Part shown: piece after piece, positions 11,301 to 21,148 of the stretch
Layout of the letters: every line of letters begins with the position of its first letter
Numbering within the stretch: the first letter of the stretch is position 1
From: Branchiostoma lanceolatum
Taxonomy: Eukaryota > Chordata > Leptocardii > Amphioxiformes > Branchiostomatidae
DNA: 64,000 bases
Assembly (NCBI RefSeq): GCF_035083965.1
Contig: NC_089738.1
Span: forward strand, 11,062,734 to 11,126,733
Direction: 5' to 3'
Program-made: the position numbers and the translations under genes
Notes under the pieces: generated by a model
What the model was told of the DNA's origin: nothing
The model's input: only the letters and a program-made list of their open reading frames with translations
The model's database searches: none

Positions 11301-14300
11301 AATGTTTTATCTTTGTTAGAAAATCCATGGTTTGACGCGAAGTCAAGCATAAATTTCTTCACATGGCTTGCGTTTGGACATCGTGGCAAAATTGTCCATT
11401 TCTGTGCATTTCAACTGGACAAATATTACGGCAGCTTTTTGAAAAATACAACCCGCACATGTACCTGATGCGGTAAGTCCGCAAAATGTTTGAATGTCGG
11501 CCCAATTTCCGTTTTCCCCGGAAAATTCATCCAAAATTGTGCCCAAAACGTGCTTTCGCGCGATTTGCAAAATGGCGCTGATAGTGAGCAGCACAAAGGT
11601 CAACGGAAGACACCACTGTTACGGAGGTATAATGTGCTAAATCTATTTTGCTGCAAAGTATCACTGAGGATAATTAATTTAATAAAAGCTTCAAAATTAA
11701 TATGAATAACATTAATATGATGTAAAATTTGGGATATTGCAATTTTCTGAAAAGAAAAAAGCCATCAAAAGAGCGACCTAAAATGTGACTTACCTATGCA
11801 ATGTTTACATGTGTACTGTATGGTGAATAAATGCATCTCAGTTGGTACTGAAAACTGAGGTCAATTAATCGACCTTTTCTCCATAGCGGCCACCTGTCCA
11901 TAGCGGCCAGTTTTCGCCAGTCCCTTGAGTGACCGCTATAGACAGGTTTGACTGTATACCAGTATTTCTTGTAGTTTTTTTTAAAGTGTTCTCAAGTGTT
12001 ACTTACTTGATGTGTACTATTGAATCAACAATAATATTCTTCCTTTCTCTGAAGGAGGTCTCCAATGTTCCAGAAGGTGCCAGTGTTCCTGCTCTAGGGC
12101 TGTCAAACAAGGCTTTGTATGAAGGTGAGCTTGCAATATCCAGCTAGGGTTTCTTATGTATAGGTAGTCAATATCTCAGAGACTCATTGATCATATGTAT
12201 GTCATTGGTCCAGCAGACTACACTTGTTTTTGTGTATTTCAAAATTGATATAAAAGATTTTAAAGAAAATATATGTTTGTACTCATGAAGTCTGTCTTAA
12301 TACTATAAACATTTTCTCCTTTGTTCCCCAGGAGAGATGTCAGTAGCAGATGATGCAGACAGAGAGATCCCCAGCAGTTTCAGTGAACAGTACCCACAGA
12401 TGTTCTACCAACCGCTGGAGCTACACAGTAAGTCATGGCTTTGTTTGTTTGTTTATATTGCATACCTAAACAGCTTCATGGTGTATAACACCAAGTTCGT
12501 ATTGAACAGTACAACCAGACAGATTTATATGATCCACTCACACCCGGATGGTCCCCTATTCTTTTCGTTAAGTGTGGTGGGTTTGTTAACGTACTGGAGG
12601 TGTGGCACTTCTCAACCTACGTACCTCTATTTAATGTTCTATTTGATGGATGTCAGTATATTTTAATGATGGATAAACTACCTCTGCTTACCTTGAGTAA
12701 ATATTTTTGATCTCTGCAGGTGTTTATGTTGACTATTTTAAAATTTTAACTTTGCGTTTGTCTGTGTCTTTTTAGGGCCACCCACAGAAGAGCATCTTCT
12801 ACAAAACACTCTCTGGCCAGAGACTCAAAAGCTGTAAGTAGGTTGTCAGAAAATAGGAACAAATGGATTTCTTTTATTCTTATTTTTGCATGTATACAAT
12901 CACATTATGTTCTTTTTGCTATACATTTTTGTCTATTCAACCCCTATGAATGTTCCCTTTGCCATGCAGATATGGACATGGGTATGAGCTGTTTTGTGTG
13001 GCCTGCAACAGACAGGGAACCCTGGTGGCTTCAGCATGCAAGGTCAGGACAACACCTGCAGTTCCTTCAGACAGCAACAGGGGGCTTAGATGTCCTATGA
13101 TGAAACATACATTGTAGCAGTAAATAACACTAAGTCTTGCATGTCAGTTGTCATTCTCAAACTTATCTATTTTTCAGATAGTAGTTATTGTTACAACGTG
13201 TTAAATACAGTACTACTCTCTAGGCACCTGCAGTCATAGCCTAGATCACAGGTGTACAGTTGGCATTGCTCTTGAGACGCTTGCAGTCATAGTCTAGAAC
13301 AGTTTAGGACAGTTAGGATTGTTACATGTGTTTTGTACCACTCTCCAGGCATCATAACCTACATTTCATGACAAACATTAAGGATTCTTTCAGTGTGTTT
13401 GTACTCCTTTCCAGGCATCATAGCCTAGAACACAGACAGGAGAGATTGTTACATGTGTTCTGTACCACACCCCAGGCATCTTAGCCTAGACCACAGACAG
13501 TTCTGTACCACACCCTAGGCATCATAGCCTAGACCACAGACAGTTAGGATTGTTTCATGTGTTCTGTACCACATAGTACACCCTAGGCATGATAGCCTAG
13601 ACCACAGACAGTTAGGATTGTTTCATGTGTTCTGTACCACTCTCCAGGCATCATAGCCTGGAACACAGACAGTTAGGATTGTTTCATGTGTTCTGTACCA
13701 TACCCCAGGCATCATAGCCTAGAACACAGACAGGAGAGATTGTTACATGTGTTCTGTACCACACCCCAGGCATCATAGCCTAGAACACAGACAGTAGAGA
13801 TTGTTTCATGTGTTCTGTACCACACCCCAGGCATCATAGCCTAGACCACAGACAGTTAGGATTGTTTCATGTGTTCTGTACCACTCTCCAGGCCTCTAAA
13901 GCCGAGCATGCTGCTATCCTGCTGTGGGACACGACCAGCTGGAGACAGGTGGGTTGCCTGGAGAGCCACTCCCTCACAGTCACGCAGCTGCGCTTCAGTC
14001 ACAGTGGACACCTGCTGCTGTCTGTATCCAGGGACAGGACCTGGGCACTCTTCAGGAGACAAGCAGCAGATCAAGCTGATAGTAGGGGTAATGTTAGTCT
14101 GTGTAACACAACTCTCACTGTTCAGCAACTTAACAGTCCCTTTCTGTGGTTTAGGGATATAGACCTCAAACTCAGGGAACCATTTACCTTCTACCTGCTG
14201 CCTAAATCTGTAACCAATAGGGAATTGTGCCTAATGGCTACTTCAGAGTGCTAAAGGTTAAAACAACAATGTAACACCAAATAAAGGTCACTGTGGAAAC

Positions 14301-16533
14301 TCGGATAAGACAGAACAGAACAGCTTTGATTGGAACACAATATTGCAAACTCATAACAACCAACAATAATTTTTTGACAGACAAAAATGGGATGATTTTG
14401 GTGCTGATTTAGATATAATATAATCACAGTCACTTGTGGTAATTGGATATCAAGGAGACTTCTGATTAGAAGTATCTATCTGATTATTTTATTATTATTA
14501 TTTTATCTTAAAAGTTCCAGATTATAGAAAATTAAGCAGAGGTCATACCCATGTAAAGAAACTCAATTTACTAAGTTCCCAAGATGTATGTTCATGAAAC
14601 ATTATGTACATGTAGGTTTGTTTGAATGGTTGCAGGGGGATTGTTCGCAAGGATAGCGTACACAGACAAGAAGACGTCCGTCCACTCCCGTATCATCTGG
14701 GGATGTTCCTGGTCTCATGATGACAATTTCTTCGCTACAGCCTCTCGGGACAAAAAGGTAAACATCACGACTAAAGCATCACCCAAACATAAAAAGTCCA
14801 AAAATATTGAGTTGTGCTAATCGTCTGATAGCTTTTTTGATTGTGAATTGAATTAAATTAAGGTTTTTAGTTAATCTGTATCTATAGAATTTCCCATACC
14901 TTTTTTATGATACATGTACCATCCTCCGTAGTTTACCACTTGCTCATTATTTTCTTGGTTAGGAAGCCAAATTAATGAGCCAGTGATAAACTGACCGAGG
15001 ATGGTACCCAGGCTGAGTACATGTAAATTAGTGACACCCTCAGAAGTGACATGGGACTCAACAGTACAGTACAGCCTATATATGAGCAATTATAGAGGAC
15101 AGAGATGAAAGGCATAAGGAGATCCAACCTTCCCTTAAGTAGCATTCGATGATGTCCTTGACAACGATGACAGAACAAATGGCAGAACACATGGAAACAG
15201 CATATCTAATTCCTGTTCGTGTTGTTTACAGGTTGTTGTGTGGGGATGGAGACCGGACCATTCCCCGGCGGAGGGGTGTCTGGGTGAATGCTGTGCTTGC
15301 TCCACCACCCTGGATGTGGGAGAGGCCGCCACGGCTGTAGATTTTGCTCCCGTCCTGGCTGGGTCTAAAGGGTAATCAACATTCTCTGTCATAGAATATT
15401 GAGTAATGTTGAGAAATCACTTCAGATTGTTAATAGTACTGAAATTTGCACAGGAAGACAAATTCAAGTCATTTCTTTACTGGTGTTTATTTGTGATATG
15501 TACTTGTGAATTAGGCAAAAATGCTAGCTACTGCCTACTGGTATCAGAAAGATTAAAAATTTTGGGAAATTTGCCCTTACATTTTGTTTTGGTTTAAATA
15601 CAGATATGATGAACATTTCATGTACTAGTTTTACTAGATACTCCTTTGATATGGTGTTGATATGTTGCGCTTTCCTGGAATTAGTTACTACCTTGATAAG
15701 ACTTAACATATCCTGCTTTCCTGGACTTAGGTACTGCCTGGCCATAGGAAAGGAGTCTGGTACTGTGGTGCTATACTGCTGGAACCCGGCTGGGGGGAAG
15801 GAAGACTGGGCACTACAAACTACTATTGACAAAAGGTACTTGTATGCATGGCCATCAATGTCACTGGGTGTTTCCTTTGGTTTATATTATGATAATTCAA
15901 AAGAAAGTAATCAATGGCAATGTTTCAAACAACATTATTTATGCTCTTCTTACCTTTTACCTCATGAAAAGGTTAGGCAAATGTTGTGTCTTGGGCCCAA
16001 TTTACACAAAGGGAATTGCTGGACGCACAACAATGGCGTACAATGGAGTTGTATGTCCATGATTGTTTGATGCCTTTTGTTGCTGCATAAATCGGCTTGT
16101 GTTGTTGTACCACTGGCATTTTTATAGCTAGTTGTACGCTGCCTCCAGGCAAGTTAGGCGTAAATCGGGCCTTGAGATTTTTAGGCAAAAAAGAACAGTT
16201 GCTACTGTTACAGTAACAGAATCCTTTCTACTATAATGTATTACATACAATTCAATTGTATTCAACTGAGGATTGCTGTTACTTGCCTTGTGCAGCATGC
16301 TAGCATTGTATTGAGCCTCTATCTAGTACATCTTATTTTGACACTAACTGATCTTTGATGTGTGGTCTGTTCCTAGTGACCTGGGTCATTGTCTCGCTGT
16401 CCGACGGTTGGCATGGCGACCGGCGGCTGGGAATGCCGAGAGCGAGGAGAGGAACAAGTACCTACAATTGGCAAGCTGCGGAGATGACTTCACCATGCGA
16501 ATTTTCAACATCAGTGTTGACATTCTAACATGA
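2343..16533 (+). CDS. ELP2: Elongator complex protein 2 (WD40, double beta-propeller)
   Basis: Twenty exons give 832 aa, close to the human length of about 826: 2343-2477, 3061-3151, 3312-3382, 3953-4106, 4333-4548, 4971-5111, 5549-5644, 6223-6323, 6879-7013, 8469-8618, 10483-10674, 12055-12124, 12332-12427, 12776-12833, 12970-13042, 13892-14087, 14636-14757, 15232-15371, 15731-15835, 16377-16533. Phases agree at every junction. Diagnostic ELP2 stretches are [93 protein letters not shown]-like [27 protein letters not shown] and [17 protein letters not shown] repeats span the whole chain as two propellers. ELP2 is a core scaffold of Elongator, which makes the cm5U-type modifications at tRNA wobble uridine in the cytoplasm. 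Introns hold SINEs, two TA-flanked elements, hairpin elements and a minisatellite directly before exon 16. Confidence 0.95.
2875..2990 (-). mobile_element. tRNA-derived SINE, family B, partial copy
   Basis: The segment CCATTTTACGTCTCTTCTGA and the B-box complement GGATTTGAACCGGGGTCTCC match the SINE copies at 3505-3742 and 49605-49857. Only the promoter-proximal half is present. It is followed by a short inverted copy of the head (GTCTCCCAGTTA near 2971 and TAACTGGGAGAC near 2992), which makes a small hairpin. It lies in ELP2 intron 1. Confidence 0.55.
3505..3742 (-). mobile_element. tRNA-derived SINE, family B
   Basis: The body is shared with 49605-49857: GCCTAGTGGCACATAGGGCA, TTTCCTT, GTCTCCCAGGTACCAACTAA, and a terminal TACCAGTTGAGCTACAGGGA that corresponds to an A-box head read on the minus strand. 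It lies in ELP2 intron 3. Confidence 0.65.
4566..4638 (+). mobile_element. 73-bp TTAA-flanked short repeat, copy 2
   Basis: It begins CCTTTAGCACTCTGAAGTAG, ends GCAGCAGGGAGAAGG, and has TTAA on each side. It starts 17 bp after the donor of ELP2 exon 5. Confidence 0.62.
6581..6860 (+). mobile_element. tRNA-derived SINE, family A, copy 2 (abuts ELP2 exon 9)
   Basis: This is the longer copy of the SINE at 447-682. It has a B box (GGGTTCGAATCCCC, near 6638-6652) and an A-box-like head near 6581. Its 3' tail ends in CTACCTTTTTTTAA at 6848-6860, only 18 bp before ELP2 exon 9, so the tail supplies the pyrimidine tract of that acceptor. Confidence 0.72.
7050..7137. mobile_element. Foldback hairpin element (TAG...CTA), 88 bp
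   Basis: The terminal inverted repeat is TAGCCTGGATACCAGACCCC at the left, with its reverse complement at the right end. Flanking 9-mers are TACCATTTT and CACCACTTT (7 of 9 match). It lies in ELP2 intron 9. Confidence 0.7.
8834..10180. mobile_element. TA-flanked non-autonomous DNA transposon (pogo/Tigger-like ends)
   Basis: The termini are inverted copies of CAGTCAAACCTGCC, each bordered by TA. Subterminal regions repeat GGCGACCACC and GCGACC motifs in opposite orientation at the two ends. The 1,347-bp element has no transposase ORF that I can see. TA flanks and CAGT...ACTG ends resemble pogo/Tigger-type mariner relatives; this assignment is inference. It lies in ELP2 intron 10. Confidence 0.7.
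10265..10435. repeat. (GAGT)n/(GAGC)n microsatellite
   Basis: GAGT units grade into GAGC and GTGC tetramers over about 170 bp in ELP2 intron 10. It ends about 50 bp before exon 11. Confidence 0.9.
10735..10836. mobile_element. Foldback hairpin element, 102 bp, decayed
   Basis: The left end TAGCCTGGCATCCAGTCATC, then TTCAGCTTGTG, is mirrored by CACAAGCTGAAAATGGCTGG, then ATGCTGGGCTA. Flanking 9-mers ATAAGTCCA and GGAAGTCTA match at 6 of 9. It lies in ELP2 intron 11. Confidence 0.6.
10989..11954. mobile_element. TA-flanked non-autonomous DNA transposon, second copy
   Basis: The ends are CAGTCAAACCTG and CAGGTTTGACTG with TA on each side. Subterminal AGCGGCCACCTG-type repeats occur in inverted orientation at the two ends. 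It is 966 bp, has no transposase ORF visible, and is of the same end type as 8834-10180. It lies in ELP2 intron 11. Confidence 0.7.
13215..13891 (+). repeat. ~61-bp minisatellite before ELP2 exon 16
   Basis: About eleven degenerate units of about 61 bp, of the form TTCTGTACCACTCTCCAGGC, then ATCATAGCCTAGAACACAGA, then CAGTTAGGATTGTTTCATGTG. Several copies are shortened. The last partial unit supplies the working acceptor of ELP2 exon 16 (CCACTCTCCAG, ending 13891), so the array repeats that acceptor upstream. Confidence 0.85.
14187..14257 (-). mobile_element. TTAA-flanked short repeat, copy 3 (inverted)
   Basis: This is the inverted copy: CCTTCTACCTGCTGCCTAAA at the left and CTTCAGAGTGCTAAAGG at the right. 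The right flank is TTAA; the left is TTTA, a one-base change. It lies in ELP2 intron 16. Confidence 0.55.
14911..15025. mobile_element. Decayed inverted-repeat element
   Basis: The left arm TACATGTACCATCCTCCGTA and continuation is mirrored by GACCGAGGATGGTACCCAGG, then CTGAGTACATGTA, with about 12 bases lost from the left arm. Internal wording (CAGCCTGGGTACCATCCTC on the reverse of the right arm) resembles the hairpin at 35065. No target duplication is obvious. Confidence 0.4.
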
Positions 16534-16672
16534 TTGTGGTACAAAGTACAGATGACCAAAGGATTAAGTTCAGCAATATTTTAGACTTAACAAAGCTGTT
16601 TTATGTGCTCCTAGCTTTTGTACACAGGGATACGATACAATGTACATCCATGCGGCAATTATGTAGTTCCAC

Positions 16673-16678
16673 AATAAA
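16673..16678 (+). terminator. ELP2 polyadenylation signal AATAAA
   Basis: A canonical AATAAA lies 140 bp after the ELP2 stop codon and about 100 bp before the retrotransposon fragment. It is the first such hexamer downstream. Confidence 0.6.
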
Positions 16679-16774
16679 GAAATATTAAGGTTGATAGCAC
16701 TGCCCATGAGTAGTCAGTTGTGCATGGAACATATTTATTACCTTTGCCATTGTCATATGTAACTGTCAAAAGTA

Positions 16775-18275
16775 ATGATTTTCTCAAAAAATGGACGGAC
16801 AGCCGATTATAAGCATTCTCCTTTCAAATCCCAAGGTCAAGCTTTAGAGATAGCTAAATTTTACACATACTTAGGAGTGGACATTACACCGTCAGGATCT
16901 TTTAGTCGTGCCATTAAACAGTTAAGACTGAAAGCTCTACGTGCCTCTTTTAGATTAAAATCATTATTATCATCAAACTCAAATCCGTCAATCTCCCTAG
17001 CTATTGATCTGTTTAACAGTTTGGTGAAACCTATTCTGCTTTATTGCAGTGAACTTACTGGAATAAATATACAATGTAGAGACCTAATTTTCAAAGGAAT
17101 TAAGGAATATCCCAATGAAAAGATCAGAACATCAATAGATACAATCCTCAGCCCGATATTGGGGTCGGATGTTGGTTTACTGAGAGTTAGTCGCTTAGGA
17201 AAGATATCAGACCCCACGTCTACAGTTACTCGCCCTGTTGTTGTTCGATTCAAGAAGTATAGTGATAAACTGAACGTGATTTACCAGTCAGATACTTTGT
17301 TAAGGAACCAGAATGTCACGCTAGATCAACCAAAAATTTCGTATGAAATTCCTGACTTGGAATATGTACTTTTAAATTTTTGCAAAATTATACTACGTGT
17401 TCCAAAAAGTTCTATAAATGCCGCCGTAAGGGGTGAATTGGGAGTATTCCCGTTGTTCATTGACAGTCAAACACAGTTGATTAAATACTGGCTAAGATTG
17501 AAAAATTCACCTAATGACAAGATTGTTAAAAAAGCATACGACACTTCAGTCGAAGAAGAACATGACTGGGCTACTCACGTTCAAGATATATTATGTAGAC
17601 ATGGGTTCCAAAATGTTTGGCTTAACCCCGCAGTTAATGCCAATTATTTTGGAATTATATTCAAAGAACGTCTGAAAGACTCATTTCTTTCTGGCTGGAG
17701 GGAACAACTTAGACATTCCAGTAAACTACACGCATATTCTAAAATCAAAAAACACTTTGGCATGGAAACATATCTCACATCAATTCATAATAAACTGTTT
17801 GCAAATAGCATAACAAAGCTGAGAATCAGTGCACATTGCTTAGAAGTTGAAAAGGGTCGACACCACAACACACCAGCCACTCAGAGATTGTGTCCCACAT
17901 GTAATGGAAGTGTTGAGGATGAATTCCACTTTGTAATGAATTGTCCAACTTATAGCAAAGAGAGAGATATGCTTTTACAGACTATTATTACTAAAACAAA
18001 CTTCACCCTATCTGGTACACAGAGCGATATTTTCTATGTACTATTGTCATGTCCGACTCCTATATCCATGTACATAGGTCAATTTCTCCATAAATCATTC
18101 GAAAAGCGAGACAGAATCACCCATACATGATTATATATTGTAACAAATACACTGGTTTCGAAAATATTTTGTACTTAGAATTGTAGGATAGATTAGCCTT
18201 GTAGTATTGTTGATTTCATGCCATACATTGTACCATGTACGATTGTTGAGCAATAAAGTTCACTTCACTTCACTT
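16775..18275 (+). mobile_element. 5'-truncated non-LTR retrotransposon, C-terminal end of ORF2
   Basis: An open frame of 451 codons (16775-18130) encodes the region after the reverse transcriptase active site. It has FYTYLGVDITPSGSF with the following K-rich helix, the LYCSELTG block and a terminal cysteine/histidine cluster, CPTCN...EFHFVMNC. This arrangement is usual at the C terminus of CR1/L2/Jockey-type ORF2 proteins. The endonuclease and catalytic YxDD part are missing, and an in-frame stop lies just upstream of the first ATG. The 3' tail has AATAAAGTTCAC and a short TTCAC repeat near 18251-18275. It sits just after the ELP2 3' end on the same strand. A related 3' fragment lies at 53648-54013. 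The intact frame suggests a fairly recent insertion. Confidence 0.82.
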
Positions 18276-19708
18276 CACTACATCATTGTCCATGTATGTT
18301 CCCGAAGAACGTCCCAAAGCAAAGGTTATTTTCTTCTTATTGTCAAGTCGGCCATTCCCAAGGGCACAACATAGATTCTCACAAATTGTTTTCTAGCAGT
18401 TGTTCTGAATATGCTGTTCAAATGATTGATATTCTTATTTTACATAGTAAAATGCAAATAAATATAACATGAAGATTATTGGCATATTACGACCACTGTA
18501 AGAGGCTTTGGATGGTGCTTATCATTTCGTTTTCTTAGTGTTTGTGAGTGTGTGTGTGTCTGTCTGTCCACACTACTTTCATAACATGATCCAGACAACA
18601 TCCTATTTCTGAAGGAATACATCGACTTTTTCAAAAGCCCTGACAAAAATGACTCATTGCCACGTAGAAACAAGAGGAGGAATCTTGTTGGTTTAGATTC
18701 TACTTTTAATTTTTCCACTCAGTGCTACACAGTGTATACCAGAGGCACATGTAGTACATGATTTACTGAAAATTTGATGACAAAATATAACTATTGTCAT
18801 CACTACTTCACAAAAATACAGAGAACTACAATATACTACAATATACTTCCACAGTCTTCAATAATCTCTTCATTTATACCTGCATTGTAACCAGTACAAT
18901 AATAATAGTAAGAACACTTTTTAAGTTCCATCTCTACATCCTCCGCAAACTTAACAAATATGCTATAATAATAATTTCATTATTGCTATATATCAACATA
19001 CACAATATTGCAATTGGCTAATCATTTTTAGCAACTTTCTTTTCGATGTCCTCAAATGCATAATTCTAGATAAATAAGATTTTGAAAAATAAATCTCATA
19101 TTTCAACATAAAACTGCAATACCTGCAGTGAATACTGTAGTTTCATCAGGTTGATAAGTCCCTTGATAACAAAGTTTTTTTTTTTCACAACCAAGTGTTA
19201 TATTCAAGCCGATGTTTCGGTGACTACCACCTTTCTCTGGGCAATACTGACTGCTATTTTGCACTGCAGTTACAATAGGTGTCGCTGCTGACAGACGCAG
19301 TGTCTCCCCAAACATAAAGTAACAAGTACTTATTTGTACCTAAAGGTGACAAGTAGGTGTCTATGTATTTAGTCCGTCCGGCCCAGTCACATTCTTCGTA
19401 CGATAGATTAACGACAACAATTCACAAGCCTTTTTGACCCCTCTCATACACAGGATTTTCAAAGGCGAGGGATTGATCCTGATTCGTGAATCTTGGTATG
19501 AACAGTCTAAATCTGGCTCCGAGGGGGGTAATCCACATCAAATCAGGATTAATCCCTTGTCTGGCTGGGTCTTTGTGACAGTCCTCGGTTTTCGTATGAA
19601 GGTTCATCTGTGATGGTAATCGACATAGTAATAAATTCAGGTCAGAGCTCTAAATGAAAGCCTGTTGCTAAGCTCTTTACTTTTTGTACAGAAATAGTGA
19701 ATGGTAAA
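18276..19708. other. Intergenic stretch between ELP2/retroelement and TMCO3
   Basis: No gene is supported here. It holds AT-rich sequence, a short (GT)n run near 18547 and a weak dispersed-repeat signature around 19180-19300 (CCGATGTTTCGGTGA, then CTTTCTCTGGGCA). Confidence 0.5.
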
Positions 19709-19714
19709 TTTATT
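19709..19714 (-). terminator. Candidate TMCO3 polyadenylation signal AATAAA
   Basis: TTTATT on the plus strand, i.e. AATAAA in the direction of TMCO3, 172 bp after its stop codon. Confidence 0.45.
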
Positions 19715-19885
19715 ACCAAGTCCTTGATTGGTGGTTCCAAATTTAGCTGTCCTGTTAGTAGGCCGTTACAGAAAAAAGTTGTAGATTCTTGTTCATGGTT
19801 CTGTCCATGGTTTTGTCGCTACCTCGCTGAAAATCCTTTGACAAAAGAATCGCAACATGAATGTGACCGCGCCTTTACTTGTCCA

Positions 19886-21106
19886 TCATGTGATCTGTGG
19901 TCCGCTGAAGGATCGACGCCGAATGACTCGGAAGCGCCACAGGGAGAGTTGCCACAAGGCCGGGGCTAGCAGCAGGCTAAGGGTGGTGACTCCAAGGACC
20001 AACAGGTACACCTACAATGTAAAAACATTGGCACAAAGTTAACAAGGTCAGACAACAGGGAGTCCAGAATCAACCTTGACCTTTGTCTTCCCAACACCTA
20101 CCCACATACCAAATATAAATAATTACAATCCATCCAGAGGTTCAAAGGTTATTTTGTTATCCTGACCACAAATATCCAGAAACATAAACAGACACCAGAA
20201 ACAATACCTCCATTTTTCATGAAGGTAACAACGCCAGAATTGTTACTTCAACTTAATATAAGAAGTTTAGCAATTGATCAAGACACAGTCACTCAAGTCG
20301 ACCTCTTGTATCATAGTAAGGCCACAGCAAGTAATTTTTATGGATGACATCAGCGCGCTCATTAATTTTCGCCTGATTTCGAAATAAAAAACAAGAAATT
20401 TCATTGCCCTCCGACGGTGGTCAACATGCCAAAAATGGGCAAATATGTCGTAAACGTTGACAGTCTAAGGTGTTTCATTGCATATGAATACCCAGTGTGG
20501 TTCCTGCCCATGATGGTATAATAACAAGCCGTTTTCTGCATTTGTTCTAGCAAGGACATTATACAAATAATGGGGGGGGGTCTAGTTAATTGAGCTGTAT
20601 ACACAAGGTGTTTCATCACATATAAATACCCAGTGTAGTTGCTTCAGATGATGGTACAACAAGCTCTTTTTTGCATTTGTTGTAGTTAGTCTATTGAGTG
20701 GATACACATCTACAAGGACATGTTTCCTGTTGAATCAAGGAGGTTTCATATTTTATATGAAACCTCATTGGTTGAATACAGCAATAAAAGACCTGTTTGT
20801 CACGATATCATATTTCGTGGCCTCAATTCTTGTTTACCAAGATTTATGATCTCAAAATTTGAAAATATAGGAATCTTGTTTTTTTTGCCCGCCTTGTTTT
20901 TTTTTGCCCTATCTCATTAATTTTGGAGTCTGCGGAGGATGTCATCCATAAAATTTACTTGCTGTAGCCTAAGCAGAATAAGAAAATACTAGCTTTGATG
21001 TGAACCATTTCGTTTGACATATTGCTGCTGAATGCTGCATATATTGGTCCAATAATGGACTCCTGTGATATTGATTGATTGGTTGATTGGTTGGTTGGTT
21101 GGTTGG

Positions 21107-21148
<42 letters not shown>

